DNA of 64,000 nt from a bacterium (GCA_021789695.1 JAJYJH010000012.1:1-64000), one strand, 5' to 3'; positions 8,606-17,139 are shown, numbered from the stretch's first letter. Translations and numbers: made by a program. The notes: generated by a model from the sequence alone, not told the origin.

Positions 8606-10337
8606 CCTTGCGCCGCACTGCGGGAACATCCTTCGCCCTGATTCCCTCCAGCCTGCGCAGGTTTTCTGCCGCGCTGGGCAGCCCCGGCGCTATCCCCAGC
8701 GCCTTCCTGAAAAGTTTCTCCGCCCCGTCCAGGTCCCCGCGCCGGGCCAGCAGTATCCCGTAATCGTTTAGCGCCTCCAGGTTAACGGGGTCCTCCGCCA
8801 GGACTTTTTTGTAGATACCCTCCGCCTGTCCGTCCCCGCCGGCCGCGGCGGCCGAGCGCGCCAGCACCAGCTGAGCGGGGATGTAGCCTGGGTCCGAGCG
8901 CAGTATTCCCGCTATCGTCCCTGCCGCCTCTAAGTCCCTGCCCGCGCCGCGCAGCACTGAGTAGCGGTTGAAGAGCGTGTCCGAGTCGCCGGGCCGCAGG
9001 GCCAGCGCCGCGTCCAGAGCCTTAAGCGCGCCGGACACGTCGCCGGTCTTCCAGCGCGCCAGGGCCAGGCCGTTGAGATAAAGCGGGTTGTCCGGCGCCA
9101 GGGAGCAGATGCGTTCGAGCATCACCTCGCTCTTGAGGAAGGCCCCGCGCGAGTAGTATTCCCGCGCCAGGTTGTAGAGCATCGGCTTGGAGGAGGAATA
9201 AAGGGCGGAGTATTCGTAGTTCTTCAGGTCGCCGTTCCGCTTGGGGATGTTAAGGGCCGAGGCCAGGACCAGAGCCGCCGCCGCCGCCGGCAACAGGGGA
9301 CGCAGGCGCGGGCGGGGGTACAGGGCCGCCGCGGCCCAGACGAAGAGTCCGGCGTTGGCCAGATACGTCCAATGGTCCAGCATCAGGTCGTTGGCGGCCA
9401 GCAGCGGCATCTTTGGCGAGAGGTTCAGCAGATACCAGCCCGCGCAGAAGAGCGCCATCCTGGAGCCGCGCCTGAGCAGCAGGTAGGCCGCCGCGGCCAG
9501 GACCGGCAGGGCCGCCCAGTTCAGCAGGGCTAACTGCGGTTCCATGCGGTGGGAATGCATATCGAAAGGCAGCAGGGCCTCCTTCAGGTAGATCAGCACG
9601 GTCTGCGGCACTTTAAGGAAGAGGCCGGAGAGCACCGGCGGGAAGCCCCTGGAGAAAATGCCCATGCCCAGCGCGGCGTGCCGGGCCAGCAGGTAGAGCG
9701 GAACGGCGGCGAAGAATGGGATCAGCCTGCGATATTCCGTCTTCGGGCGCTTCAGGTACCAGAGACAGAGCGCCGCCAGCGCCGGCGTGACCACGCCGTT
9801 TTCCTTGAAACCCATCGCCGCCAGGAAGAGGACGAAAGAGAGCGCGGCGCTCCCGCGCAGGAACAGCAGGAGCGAGGCCAGCAGGCAGGCGGACGAGGCC
9901 AGTTCCGCCCGTCCGGCCACCACCAGCAGCTGCTCCACGGCTGCCGGGTGCGCGGCCAGCAGAACGGCGGCCCAGAAGGCCGCAGGCCGCGGGAAGCCAA
10001 GTTCCAGAGCGAGGTAAAAGAACAGGAGGGCCGCGGCGGCGTGGAAGAGGAAGTTGGTGAGGTGGTAACCGGCCGGGCGCAGGCCCCAGACTGCGAAATC
10101 GGCCATGTCGCTGACCGTCTGCAGGGGCCGGTAGTAGTTCAGGCCCTCGTCGAAAGGGTCGCCTTTAAAGGCGCGCTCCAGGTTGGCGGCGCTCAGCGCT
10201 ATGTGCGGGTTCTGCTCTATTATGCGGTGGTCGTCCCACATGAAGCCCACCCGCAGCGTCTGCCCGAAGGCCAGGAAGGCCGCCAGCAGTATCCCGGCCG
10301 GCGCCGCCAACTTCCGCCATTCCATATTCACGGTCAC
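8574..10337 (-). CDS. Membrane protein with C-terminal TPR repeats (TMTC/GT-C-like)
   Basis: A 587-residue protein with about ten membrane helices in residues 10-370, then TPR repeats at about 385-570. The first periplasmic loop holds GFMWDDHRIIEQN (Asp35, Asp36) and YYRPL, hallmarks of TMTC-like GT-C glycosyltransferases, which use the Asp pair in catalysis with a lipid-linked sugar. The translation start is a GTG, supported by a TATAAT only six bases upstream (10344-10349), so a leaderless GTG start is predicted. It is divergent from the methyltransferase with just 65 bases between start codons. The acceptor is unknown. Confidence 0.75.
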   Translation of the reverse strand: MTVNMEWRKLAAPAGILLAAFLAFGQTLRVGFMWDDHRIIEQNPHIALSAANLERAFKGDPFDEGLNYYRPLQTVSDMADFAVWGLRPAGYHLTNFLFHAAAALLFFYLALELGFPRPAAFWAAVLLAAHPAAVEQLLVVAGRAELASSACLLASLLLFLRGSAALSFVLFLAAMGFKENGVVTPALAALCLWYLKRPKTEYRRLIPFFAAVPLYLLARHAALGMGIFSRGFPPVLSGLFLKVPQTVLIYLKEALLPFDMHSHRMEPQLALLNWAALPVLAAAAYLLLRRGSRMALFCAGWYLLNLSPKMPLLAANDLMLDHWTYLANAGLFVWAAAALYPRPRLRPLLPAAAAALVLASALNIPKRNGDLKNYEYSALYSSSKPMLYNLAREYYSRGAFLKSEVMLERICSLAPDNPLYLNGLALARWKTGDVSGALKALDAALALRPGDSDTLFNRYSVLRGAGRDLEAAGTIAGILRSDPGYIPAQLVLARSAAAAGGDGQAEGIYKKVLAEDPVNLEALNDYGILLARRGDLDGAEKLFRKALGIAPGLPSAAENLRRLEGIRAKDVPAVRRKVSGAGRPETS

Positions 10338-10343
10338 GCAGAG

Positions 10344-10349
10344 ATTATA
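10344..10349 (-). promoter_or_regulatory. -10 element for leaderless GTG start of the TPR membrane protein
   Basis: Minus-strand TATAAT ends six bases before the GTG at 10337. The other half of this compact divergent promoter is at 10392. Confidence 0.6.
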
Positions 10350-10391
10350 TCAAGTCCATGTCCGCGCTCTCCCGCCGCGGCCGCAAAAAGG

Positions 10392-10397
10392 TAGAAT
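10392..10397 (+). promoter_or_regulatory. -10 element for leaderless methyltransferase mRNA
   Basis: TAGAAT ends five bases before the ATG at 10403. No SD motif is present. It lies 42 bases from the divergent -10 at 10344-10349. Confidence 0.5.
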
Positions 10398-10402
10398 ATG
10401 GT

Positions 10403-11200
10403 ATGACCAGGCTCTCGGACGGCTCCGACGTCTATTGGGACGGGGCGCAGTACGACGCTTTCAACGCGCCATACGAAGACGATTACGGATTCTATCTTTC
10501 GGAATGCCGGCGGGCCGGCGGGCCGGCGCTGGAGCTGGCTTGCGGCACCGGCCGGCTCACAATAGCGTTGAAAAAAGCGGGGGTAGACGTAACTGGGCTG
10601 GATTTATCCGGCCCGATGCTGGCCCGGGCCGGGGAAAAGGCGCGGAAGGCCGGGGTGGAGTTGGCTCTGGTCAGGGGCGATGCCCGGCGGTTCTCGTTAG
10701 GGCGCAGATTCAACCTGGTCTTCATGGCCTTCAATTCCCTGCAGCACCTGGGGCGCAGGGAGGACCTCGAGGGGCTTTTTCACTCCGTCAGGAGGGCCCT
10801 GGCCCCTGGCGGGCGCTTTGTTTTCGACGTCTTCAATCCGGATCCTCGCTACCTGAGCCGCGATCCGGAGGAGCTGCTGCCGGTGGCTTATTACGACGAC
10901 CCGGAGGGCGGCGGAAAGGTTCTGGTCAACGAGAGTTACAGCTACGACAAGCGGGCACAGGTGTCCAGAATAACCTGGTATTACAGGCGCGAAAAGGACG
11001 GTAGGACCCTGAAAAAATCCCTGAATCTTCGGTGTTTTTTCCCTGAGGAACTGCTGGCACTGGTCCGTTACAACGGGTTCGGGACGATGCGGCGCTACGG
11101 CGACTTCAGCCACAGCCCCTTCGGGCCGGACTCGCCCAGGCAGGTCTTTGTTTGTTCGCCGCGTGCCGTTGTAAACCGGTCCGGTATTTGCTATCATTAG
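10403..11200 (+). CDS. SAM-dependent methyltransferase (class I)
   Basis: The 265-residue protein begins with WDGAQYDAFNAPYEDDYGFY, common in small-molecule methyltransferases. Motif I is LELACGTGRLTIALKKAG at about residues 43-60, followed by VTGLDLSGPMLARA (acidic residue for the SAM ribose), GDARRF, and the motif IV region FNLVFMAFNSLQHL. The C-terminal part is a beta-rich segment (SYSYDKRAQVSRITWYYRR) typical of this subfamily. Substrate unknown. The chosen ATG at 10403 follows a -10 element; an earlier in-frame ATG at 10358 lies upstream of the promoter and is unlikely. It is followed within seven bases by rpsF, which has its own promoter inside this gene's 3' end. Confidence 0.85.
   Translation: MTRLSDGSDVYWDGAQYDAFNAPYEDDYGFYLSECRRAGGPALELACGTGRLTIALKKAGVDVTGLDLSGPMLARAGEKARKAGVELALVRGDARRFSLGRRFNLVFMAFNSLQHLGRREDLEGLFHSVRRALAPGGRFVFDVFNPDPRYLSRDPEELLPVAYYDDPEGGGKVLVNESYSYDKRAQVSRITWYYRREKDGRTLKKSLNLRCFFPEELLALVRYNGFGTMRRYGDFSHSPFGPDSPRQVFVCSPRAVVNRSGICYH
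11169..11197 (+). promoter_or_regulatory. Promoter of the rpsF-ssb-rpsR-rplI operon
   Basis: TTGTAA (11169-11174), a 17-base spacer and TATCAT (11192-11197). The rpsF ATG follows nine bases after the -10, leaving a leader of only a few bases. It overlaps the end of the methyltransferase gene. Confidence 0.5.
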
Positions 11201-11206
11201 CCTACT

Positions 11207-11512
11207 ATGAATACCTATGAGTTAATGCTGATAATCAACCCCCAGCTCACCGACACGGAGATCGGCGAGGCCGTGGAGAAGGCCAAGAAGGCTCTCACCG
11301 ACGAGAAGGGCGAGGTGCTGGCCGAGGACAGGATCGGCAGGAAGAAGTTCTCCCACTCCGTCGGCAAGAACCGTGACGGCTATTACGTCTACATGAAGGT
11401 CAAGGCCCTGCCCGAGAGCGTGAAGCCCCTGCTGCACAATCTGAAGTTGCAGGAGACCGTGCTGCGCGCCCTGATGATGAAGGCCGCGGTCGAACCGGTC
11501 AAGAAGGCCTGA
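11207..11512 (+). CDS. rpsF: 30S ribosomal protein S6
   Basis: A 101-residue S6 protein: NTYELMLIINPQLTDTEI at the start, the KKFSHSVGKNRDGYYVYMKVKA core and a C-terminal strand/helix. It binds the central domain of 16S rRNA with S18. It is first in the classical order rpsF-ssb-rpsR-rplI, with ssb starting eight bases after its stop. Confidence 0.95.
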   Translation: MNTYELMLIINPQLTDTEIGEAVEKAKKALTDEKGEVLAEDRIGRKKFSHSVGKNRDGYYVYMKVKALPESVKPLLHNLKLQETVLRALMMKAAVEPVKKA

Positions 11513-11520
11513 GCGGACCC

Positions 11521-11955
11521 ATGGAATTAAGGATCCCGGAAATAAACTCGGTGATGCTGGCGGGGCGCCTTACCCGCGATCCCGAGGTGCGCTACACCCA
11601 GTCGCAGATGGCGGTGGCCACGCTGGGTCTGGCGGTCAACCGCCGCATGCAGGATAAATCCTCCGGGGAATGGAAGGACGACACCATTTTCGTGTCCGTT
11701 ACCGTATGGGGACAGGCGGCCGAGCGTTGCAAGGAAAAGATGCGCAAGGGCTCGCCGGTGCTGGTGGAGGGCCGTCTGACGATGTCCGAGTACACCGACA
11801 AGGCCGGCCAGAAGCGCAAGGAGATGAAGGTCACGGCCAACCGCGTGCAACTGATGTCCTTTGACAGCGTGGAAGGCGCCGCCCGCCCGGCCAAGGAAGA
11901 GGCCGAGGCCGAGCCGAAAGGCGATTCCTCGGGGATAGAGGAAGTGCCCTTCTGA
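11521..11955 (+). CDS. ssb: Single-stranded DNA-binding protein
   Basis: The 144-residue protein has an OB fold at about residues 7-110 (INSVMLAGRLTRDPEVRYT; VSVTVWGQAAE; GSPVLVEGRLTMSEYTDKAGQKR), then an acidic linker and the conserved tip EEVPF that recruits replication and repair partners. It coats ssDNA during replication. The linker is short compared with E. coli SSB. Its position between rpsF and rpsR is the usual bacterial arrangement. Confidence 0.95.
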   Translation: MELRIPEINSVMLAGRLTRDPEVRYTQSQMAVATLGLAVNRRMQDKSSGEWKDDTIFVSVTVWGQAAERCKEKMRKGSPVLVEGRLTMSEYTDKAGQKRKEMKVTANRVQLMSFDSVEGAARPAKEEAEAEPKGDSSGIEEVPF

Positions 11956-11985
11956 GAATTTAACGTCTAGCAGGAGCGAATACTT

Positions 11986-12285
11986 ATGGAGAACAAAGAG
12001 AACACCCCCAAGCCGGCGGAAGCCGCGCAGCCTCAGCCCCAGCGTCCGCAGATGGCGCCCCGCCGGCCGCGCAGGTTCGCGCCGCGCCGGAAGGTCTGCA
12101 GGCTCTGCGCCGAAAAGATTGACCACGTGGACTATAAGCAGGTGCAGATAGTCAAGAGTTTCTGCACCGACACCGGCAAGATACTCTCCCGCCGCATCAC
12201 CGGCGCGTGCGCCAAGCACCAGCGCCAGATTATGCGCGCGGTGAAGATTAACCGCAATCTTTCTGTGCTGCCCTATAACGGCTGA
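11986..12285 (+). CDS. rpsR: 30S ribosomal protein S18
   Basis: The 99-residue product has a Pro/Arg/Gln-rich extension of about 35 residues, then the S18 core (KVCRLCAEKIDHVDYK, ILSRRITGACAKHQRQIMRAVKINR). S18 pairs with S6 on 16S rRNA. The CRLC and CAKH cysteines suggest the zinc-ribbon (C+) form of S18. An SD (GGAGCG) precedes the ATG. Confidence 0.95.
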   Translation: MENKENTPKPAEAAQPQPQRPQMAPRRPRRFAPRRKVCRLCAEKIDHVDYKQVQIVKSFCTDTGKILSRRITGACAKHQRQIMRAVKINRNLSVLPYNG

Positions 12286-12297
12286 CGGAGCGATACC

Positions 12298-12747
12298 ATG
12301 AAAGTAATACTTAAAAAAGATATCAATAAGCTGGGCCGCTCCGGAGAGGTTAAGACCGTGAAGGACGGCTATGCCCGCAATTTCTTGATGCCGCGCGGCC
12401 TGGCCGAGCAGGCCACGGACGGCGCGCTGCGCGCCTGGAAGAACTCCGCGGAGAAGCGCGCCAAACGCGTGGCCGCAGAGGATACCGCGCTCGCCGAGCA
12501 GGCCAAGCGCCTGGACGCAATCACGCTCTCGTTCTCCCGCCCGGTCTCGGAGGACGGCGTGATGTACGGCTCCGTGGCCAAGAGCGACATAATCAAGAAC
12601 CTGGCCGCCGCCGACATAGAGATACATAAGGACATGATACGGCTGCCGGCATCGCTGAAGGCCGTAGGGACGTTCGAAGTGGAGATAGTTCTCAAGCCGC
12701 ACATCGCCGCCAAGGTGAAAGTGGCCATTTCGGCCCAGAGCAAGTAA
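12298..12747 (+). CDS. rplI: 50S ribosomal protein L9
   Basis: The 149-residue protein has the N-terminal RNA-binding domain (MKVILKKDINKLGRSGEVKTVKDGYARNF, split here only by reading) with the PRGLAEQAT segment, a long connecting helix, and the C-terminal domain (GSVAKSDIIKNLA, VGTFEVEIVLKPHIAAKVKVA). It binds domain V of 23S rRNA. It is the last gene of the ribosomal operon and is followed by a terminator. Confidence 0.95.
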   Translation: MKVILKKDINKLGRSGEVKTVKDGYARNFLMPRGLAEQATDGALRAWKNSAEKRAKRVAAEDTALAEQAKRLDAITLSFSRPVSEDGVMYGSVAKSDIIKNLAAADIEIHKDMIRLPASLKAVGTFEVEIVLKPHIAAKVKVAISAQSK

Positions 12748-12753
12748 CCGACC

Positions 12754-12806
12754 GCCCGCCGGGCCGCAGCGCTTCCTCATTCGCACGGGTCCGGCGGGCC
12801 GTTTTT
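12754..12806 (+). terminator. Intrinsic terminator after rplI
   Basis: GCCCGCCGG (12754-12762) pairs perfectly with CCGGCGGGC (12791-12799), with a loop of 28 bases, followed by CGTTTTT. It separates the ribosomal operon from dnaB. Confidence 0.7.
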
Positions 12807-12860
12807 CCGGCGCAGGGCAGTGCCGGGCCCCCATCTTAATCTCAAGGCAGGGTTAGGGTT

Positions 12861-14240
12861 ATGACCTATAACAAGGTTCCTCCGCATTCCAACGAGGCGG
12901 AAATGGCCGTGCTCGGGGCCATGCTGATAGATAAGGAAGTAATAGACGGCATAACCGAGATCCTGCAGCCCAAGCATTTCTACAGCGACATCCACCGCAG
13001 GATCTACGAGGCCGTCCTGGACATGCGCCAGCGCGGCATGCCGGTGGACGTGGTGACCCTCTCCGAGGAACTGAGGAAGACCGGACGTCTGGACGAGCTG
13101 GGGGGGCAGAAATATCTGGCGGACCTGATGGAAAAGGTCTCCACCGCCGCCCACACTCAGGCTTACGCCAACATTGTCCGGGAGCGCGCCCTGATGCGCG
13201 AGTTGATCCGCGTCTCCACCTCCATAGTGGAGAAAACGCAGGAAGGCTCCGAGAGCGTGGATAAAATCATGGATTTCGCCGAGGAGCAGATCCTCTCCGT
13301 GGCCCAGAAGAACACCGACCACGGCTTCACTTCGGCCTCCACGCTGGCGGCCCAGACGCTGGGCCGCATGGAGAAAGTTTTCTCGCAGCATTCGCCGGTC
13401 ACCGGAGTCCCGACGGGCTTCGCCAGGCTGGACGACATGACCGGCGGCTTCCAGAAGTCGGACCTGATAATCATCGCGGCCCGCCCTTCGATGGGCAAGA
13501 CCGCGCTGGCGCTGAATATCGCCTACAACGCCTGCGTCGAGAAGAAGATTCCGACCGCGATCTTCTCGATGGAGATGGACGACACTTCCATCATGCAGCG
13601 CCTGATCTGCTCTGCCGCGCGCGCCAATCTCAGCGGCGTGCGCAACGGCAAGCTTTCGCGCGAGGTCTGGCCTCAGTTGACCCGCTACACCAGCGTAGTC
13701 TCCGAGGCGCCGCTCTATATAGACGACACGCCCGGCCTCACCATACTGGACATCCGCAACCGCACCCGCAAACTGATGATGCAGCTCAAAAACGAGAACA
13801 AGGAACTGGGGCTGGTCGTGATAGACTACCTGCAGTTGATCCGCGGAGCCGGCAGGACCGAGAGCCGCCAGCAGGAGGTGGCCGAGATTTCGCGTCTGCT
13901 GAAGGACCTGGCCCGCAGCCTGCAACTGCCGGTGGTGGCGCTGTCGCAGCTCAACCGCCGCAGCGAGGACAAGGGGCGCGCCGACAACAGGCCGCAGCTT
14001 TCCGACCTGCGCGACTCCGGCTCGATAGAGCAGGACGCCGATTTTGTCGCGATGATACACCGCGAGGAATATTACAAGCGCGAGGATCCCACGGTAAGGA
14101 ACCAGGCCACGCTGATAGTGGCCAAGCACCGCAACGGCCCCGTGGGCGACGTGCCGCTGGCCTTCTTCCACGAGTACACCCGCTTCGACAACCCCGCCGT
14201 ATCCCCGATCGAGCCGATGGCGGAAGAAGCGGTCTTCTAG
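12861..14240 (+). CDS. dnaB: Replicative DNA helicase
   Basis: The 459-residue DnaB has the N-terminal primase-interaction domain (PHSNEAEMAVLGAMLID, about residues 5-105), a linker, and a RecA-like motor. Walker A is AARPSMGKTALAL near residue 207, Walker B is LGLVVIDYLQLI, and the arginine finger region is DLRDSGSIEQDADFV. It unwinds DNA ahead of the replication fork as a hexamer. No intein or fusion is present. alr follows after seven bases, so the pair is likely co-transcribed. Confidence 0.96.
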   Translation: MTYNKVPPHSNEAEMAVLGAMLIDKEVIDGITEILQPKHFYSDIHRRIYEAVLDMRQRGMPVDVVTLSEELRKTGRLDELGGQKYLADLMEKVSTAAHTQAYANIVRERALMRELIRVSTSIVEKTQEGSESVDKIMDFAEEQILSVAQKNTDHGFTSASTLAAQTLGRMEKVFSQHSPVTGVPTGFARLDDMTGGFQKSDLIIIAARPSMGKTALALNIAYNACVEKKIPTAIFSMEMDDTSIMQRLICSAARANLSGVRNGKLSREVWPQLTRYTSVVSEAPLYIDDTPGLTILDIRNRTRKLMMQLKNENKELGLVVIDYLQLIRGAGRTESRQQEVAEISRLLKDLARSLQLPVVALSQLNRRSEDKGRADNRPQLSDLRDSGSIEQDADFVAMIHREEYYKREDPTVRNQATLIVAKHRNGPVGDVPLAFFHEYTRFDNPAVSPIEPMAEEAVF

Positions 14241-14247
14241 GGGCGGC

Positions 14248-15345
14248 ATGGCCCGGACCCTGCGCCCGACTCGCGCCGAGATACGGCTCTCAGCTGTAAG
14301 GAACAACCTTAACAAGCTCGGGAAGGCAGCCGCGCCTGCGCGGCTGTTGTTCGTCGTCAAGGCCAACGCTTACGGCCACGGCGCCGTAGAACTGGCGCGT
14401 CTGGCCGAGAGCGAGAGGCTGGCCTGGGGCTTCGGCGTATCCTGCGTGGAGGAGGGGTTGGCGCTGCGGGAGGCCGGCATAAAGAGCCCGGTGCTGGTGC
14501 TCGGCAGCCTTTACCCCTTCGAAAGCTTCGTCGAGGCCATCAACGCCGGCATGATAGTGACGATAGCCAGCCTCGACGCCGCGCGCCAGGTGATAGAGGC
14601 TTCGCGCCGTCTCGGCAAAAAGGCAGAGTGCCATATAAAGCTGGAGACCGGCATGGGGCGCATAGGCGCCCGCAAGCCTGCCGTGTTGAGAATCTACGAA
14701 GAACTTTCCGCCTCCGGCGCGGTCTTGGCCTCCGGGCTGTACACCCACTTCTCCAGCGCGGACACTGACCCGGAGTATACGCGCCGCCAGCTGGCCATCT
14801 TCCGCGAGACCGCGGCGGAGCTGAGACAGCGTGGCGCCGGCCTTCTGCTGCACGCCGCCAATTCCTGCGCGACGATGAACTACCAGGATGCCCGCCTGGA
14901 CCTGGTGCGCTGCGGTATAGCGGCCTACGGCCTGGCGGATGGCTTCGAGCCGGCGATGGAACTCAAGACCCGCGTCGTGTTCGTCAAAAACGTGCGCGAG
15001 GGGGCCTTCATCAGTTATAACAAGACCTTCAGGGTGGACCGGCCGATGACCGTGGCCACGTTGCCGGCCGGATACGGGGACGGTTATATGCGGCGCTTCT
15101 CCGGCAGGGCAGACGTGCTGATAGGCGGCCGGCGCTGCCGCGTGCTCGGCAACGTGACGATGGACATGACGATGGTCGACGTGACCGCCGTCAGGGACGC
15201 CGCCGTCGGCTCCGAGGCCGTGCTGCTGGGCAGGCAGGGCGGAGAGGAGATAACCGCGACCGAGCTGGCCGATATCGCCGGGACTATAACCTACGAGATA
15301 GTCACCCTTGTTACCGCGCGCGTGCCGCGCGTCTACACGCCATGA
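14248..15345 (+). CDS. alr: Alanine racemase
   Basis: The 365-residue PLP enzyme makes D-alanine for peptidoglycan. The PLP lysine is Lys38 in VVKANAYGHGAVE, and the second catalytic base is the Tyr of ISYNKTF at about residue 257. The barrel motifs HIKLETGMGRIGAR and LHAANSCATMN and the C-terminal PAGYGDGYMRRFSGRADVL are present. Its stop overlaps the start of mlaE by four bases (ATGA), tying cell-wall and outer-membrane genes into one transcript. Confidence 0.95.
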   Translation: MARTLRPTRAEIRLSAVRNNLNKLGKAAAPARLLFVVKANAYGHGAVELARLAESERLAWGFGVSCVEEGLALREAGIKSPVLVLGSLYPFESFVEAINAGMIVTIASLDAARQVIEASRRLGKKAECHIKLETGMGRIGARKPAVLRIYEELSASGAVLASGLYTHFSSADTDPEYTRRQLAIFRETAAELRQRGAGLLLHAANSCATMNYQDARLDLVRCGIAAYGLADGFEPAMELKTRVVFVKNVREGAFISYNKTFRVDRPMTVATLPAGYGDGYMRRFSGRADVLIGGRRCRVLGNVTMDMTMVDVTAVRDAAVGSEAVLLGRQGGEEITATELADIAGTITYEIVTLVTARVPRVYTP

Positions 15346-16130
15346 AAAGCCTTGGTCTGGAAACCCTGGGACGCAGGTTCATGGACCTGGCCGAAATGCT
15401 GGGGGCGGCGGCGCTGATGCTGAAGTCCGTGGTTTTCTGGCTGTTCCGGTCCGGGCTGGAGACCGGGGAGGTCGTCAAACAGGCGGTCAAGATAGGCGTG
15501 GACTCCATCACGGTGACCGCGCTGACCAGCTTCTTCACCGGTATGGTGTTGGCCCTGCAGATGGGTCACTCGATGAAGAACCTCTTTAACGAGCCGATGT
15601 ACGTCGGGACAATGGTCGCGTTCTCGATGCTGAAGGAACTGGGGCCGGTGCTGACGTCCATAGTGGTGGCGGGCCGGGCCGGGGCGGTCGTCACCGCAGA
15701 AATCGGCACGATGAAGGTGACCGAACAGATCGACGCGCTCTACACGCTGGGCACCAATCCCACGCGCTACCTGCTGGTGCCGCGCTACATCGCCTTCATG
15801 GTGATGCTGCCGTTGCTCACCGTCTTCGCCGACTTCATCGGCGTACTGGGCGGTTGCCTGGTGGCGGTGATGAAACTGGGGGTGCCGGTGACGGTGTATA
15901 AATCCGACATCCTGACCTACCTTACCATCTCCGATTTTATGCACGGCGTCCTGAAGACCTATTTCTTCGCCTTCATGATCGCCACGGTCTCCTGCTACAA
16001 GGGCATGGCGACCAAGGGGGGGGCCGAAGGCGTGGGTAAGTCCACCACGGAGGCCGTGGTGATAAGCATGGTGCTGGTGATGGTGCTGGATTATTTCATC
16101 AGCGCCGCGCTCGTGGCGGTGGGGATATGA
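15342..16130 (+). CDS. mlaE: MlaE-family ABC transporter permease
   Basis: The 262-residue inner-membrane permease has five or six helices. Family marks are the N-terminal amphipathic segment, LTSFFTGMVLALQMG, ELGPVLTSIVVAGRAGAVVTAEIGTMKVTEQIDAL and a C-terminal TTEAVVISMVLVMVLDYF. MlaE-type permeases work with an MlaF ATPase and MCE protein to move phospholipids between the inner and outer membranes. The ATPase and MCE genes follow, although a 151-base segment intervenes before mlaF. Confidence 0.9.
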   Translation: MKSLGLETLGRRFMDLAEMLGAAALMLKSVVFWLFRSGLETGEVVKQAVKIGVDSITVTALTSFFTGMVLALQMGHSMKNLFNEPMYVGTMVAFSMLKELGPVLTSIVVAGRAGAVVTAEIGTMKVTEQIDALYTLGTNPTRYLLVPRYIAFMVMLPLLTVFADFIGVLGGCLVAVMKLGVPVTVYKSDILTYLTISDFMHGVLKTYFFAFMIATVSCYKGMATKGGAEGVGKSTTEAVVISMVLVMVLDYFISAALVAVGI

Positions 16131-16281
16131 GGCGGCAACGAGATGGAATCGGCTTCGTCGGACACGGGGTCTCGCACACCGCGCTCGCCCCTCGTTCCTC
16201 CCTCGCCGCGCTACGCAAGCGGCTTCAGTCCGGGACGGTCCTCCAAAACCGCTCACATCTCGTTGTCTGGGTGTCGGAAGC
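16131..16281. other. Gene-poor 151-base insert between mlaE and mlaF
   Basis: In an otherwise tight gene run, this segment is bounded by a perfect 10-base inverted pair, CAACGAGATG (16136-16145) and CATCTCGTTG (16256-16265). The interior is C/T-rich and carries no clear promoter. A 48-codon reading frame (ATG 16143) has a low-complexity Ser/Pro/Arg composition and is probably not coding. It may be a folded RNA element or an intergenic repeat insertion. Confidence 0.4.
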
Positions 16282-17037
16282 ATGATTGAGATAAGTAAAC
16301 TGAACATGGCGTTCGGGGAGAAGATCGTCCTCAAGGACATCTCCGTGGGTATAAAGGAGGGGGAGCTCTTCAGCGTTATTGGCCCGTCCGGCATCGGCAA
16401 GAGCACGTTCATTAAGTGCGTCATCCGCCTGCTGACCCCGGACAGCGGCAGCATCGTAGTGGACGGCCAGGACATCGCCTCCACGAAGAGCGAGTTTACC
16501 CTGGCCCGCGTGCGCCGCAGCTTCGGCTACCTGTTCCAGGAGGGCGCGCTGTTCGACTCGCTCTCCGTTTTAGAGAACGTCTCCTTCGGCCTCAGGTACC
16601 TTACCGACATCCCGAGGAGCGAGTATCCGCGCATAGTGAAGGAGAAACTGGCCCTCGTCGGTCTCAAGGGCGTGGAACAGCTGAAGCCAGCCGAGCTGTC
16701 CGTAGGAATGAAGAAGCGCGTGTCGCTCGCGCGCTCGATAGCAGCCGAGCCGAAGTACATTCTTTACGACGAGCCCACCACGGGCCTCGACCCAGTGACC
16801 ACCGGCATGGTCAAAGACCTGATAACCGACATGCGCGCCAAGCTGGGAGTGACCTCGATTGTGGTCACGCACGACATGAAGCTCGCGCTGGACATCTCCA
16901 GCCGCGTGGCCATGCTCTACGGAGGCGCGTTCGTGGAGGTCTCGGAGCCGGCCGCGTTCCGTAATTCCGAGAACAAGGCCGTGCGCGAGTTCATGGAGAT
17001 CTCGCACCTCTCGCGTGACGGACGCCGGCATATCTGA
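16282..17037 (+). CDS. mlaF: MlaF-family ABC transporter ATPase
   Basis: The 251-residue ATPase powers MCE-linked lipid transport with the mlaE product. Walker A is GPSGIGKST (residues 34-42), the Q-loop is in GYLFQEGALFDSLSV, the signature is ELSVGMKKRVSLARSI (the family's LSGGM-type variant), Walker B is ILYDEPTTGLDP and the switch His is in VVTHDM. Length is typical. The following MCE gene has its own promoter, so expression of the ATPase and the MCE protein can be uncoupled. Confidence 0.93.
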   Translation: MIEISKLNMAFGEKIVLKDISVGIKEGELFSVIGPSGIGKSTFIKCVIRLLTPDSGSIVVDGQDIASTKSEFTLARVRRSFGYLFQEGALFDSLSVLENVSFGLRYLTDIPRSEYPRIVKEKLALVGLKGVEQLKPAELSVGMKKRVSLARSIAAEPKYILYDEPTTGLDPVTTGMVKDLITDMRAKLGVTSIVVTHDMKLALDISSRVAMLYGGAFVEVSEPAAFRNSENKAVREFMEISHLSRDGRRHI

Positions 17038-17085
17038 GCCGGTCCTTCCGGGCGCCTTTTTCGCCAAACCGGCCTTCATCTTTTA

Positions 17086-17113
17086 TATAATTGATATCGA
17101 ATATAGATATCAA
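17086..17113 (+). promoter_or_regulatory. Promoter with palindromic operator-like site before the MCE gene
   Basis: TATAAT at 17086-17091 runs directly into a perfect inverted repeat TTGATATC (17091-17098) - 7 bases - GATATCAA (17106-17113). The palindrome covers the expected transcription start, the classical place for a repressor site. No convincing -35 is present. Confidence 0.55.
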
Positions 17114-17139
17114 CAGGTGCGGCCGCGAAAAAGGATTTC

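Noticed and set aside
12846-12861. GGGTTAGGGTTA before dnaB resembles telomere repeats
   Set aside because: Only two short units are present, and the second runs into the dnaB start codon. No array exists.
12777-14366. Long minus-strand frame opposite dnaB (also similar frames opposite guaB, 37556-39457 and others)
   Set aside because: High-GC coding strands leave long open antisense frames. These have no family motifs, unnatural composition and no ribosome sites.
16143-16289. 48-codon frame between mlaE and mlaF
   Set aside because: No ribosome site, low-complexity Ser/Pro/Arg composition and overlap into the mlaF start; more likely a structured or repeat sequence.
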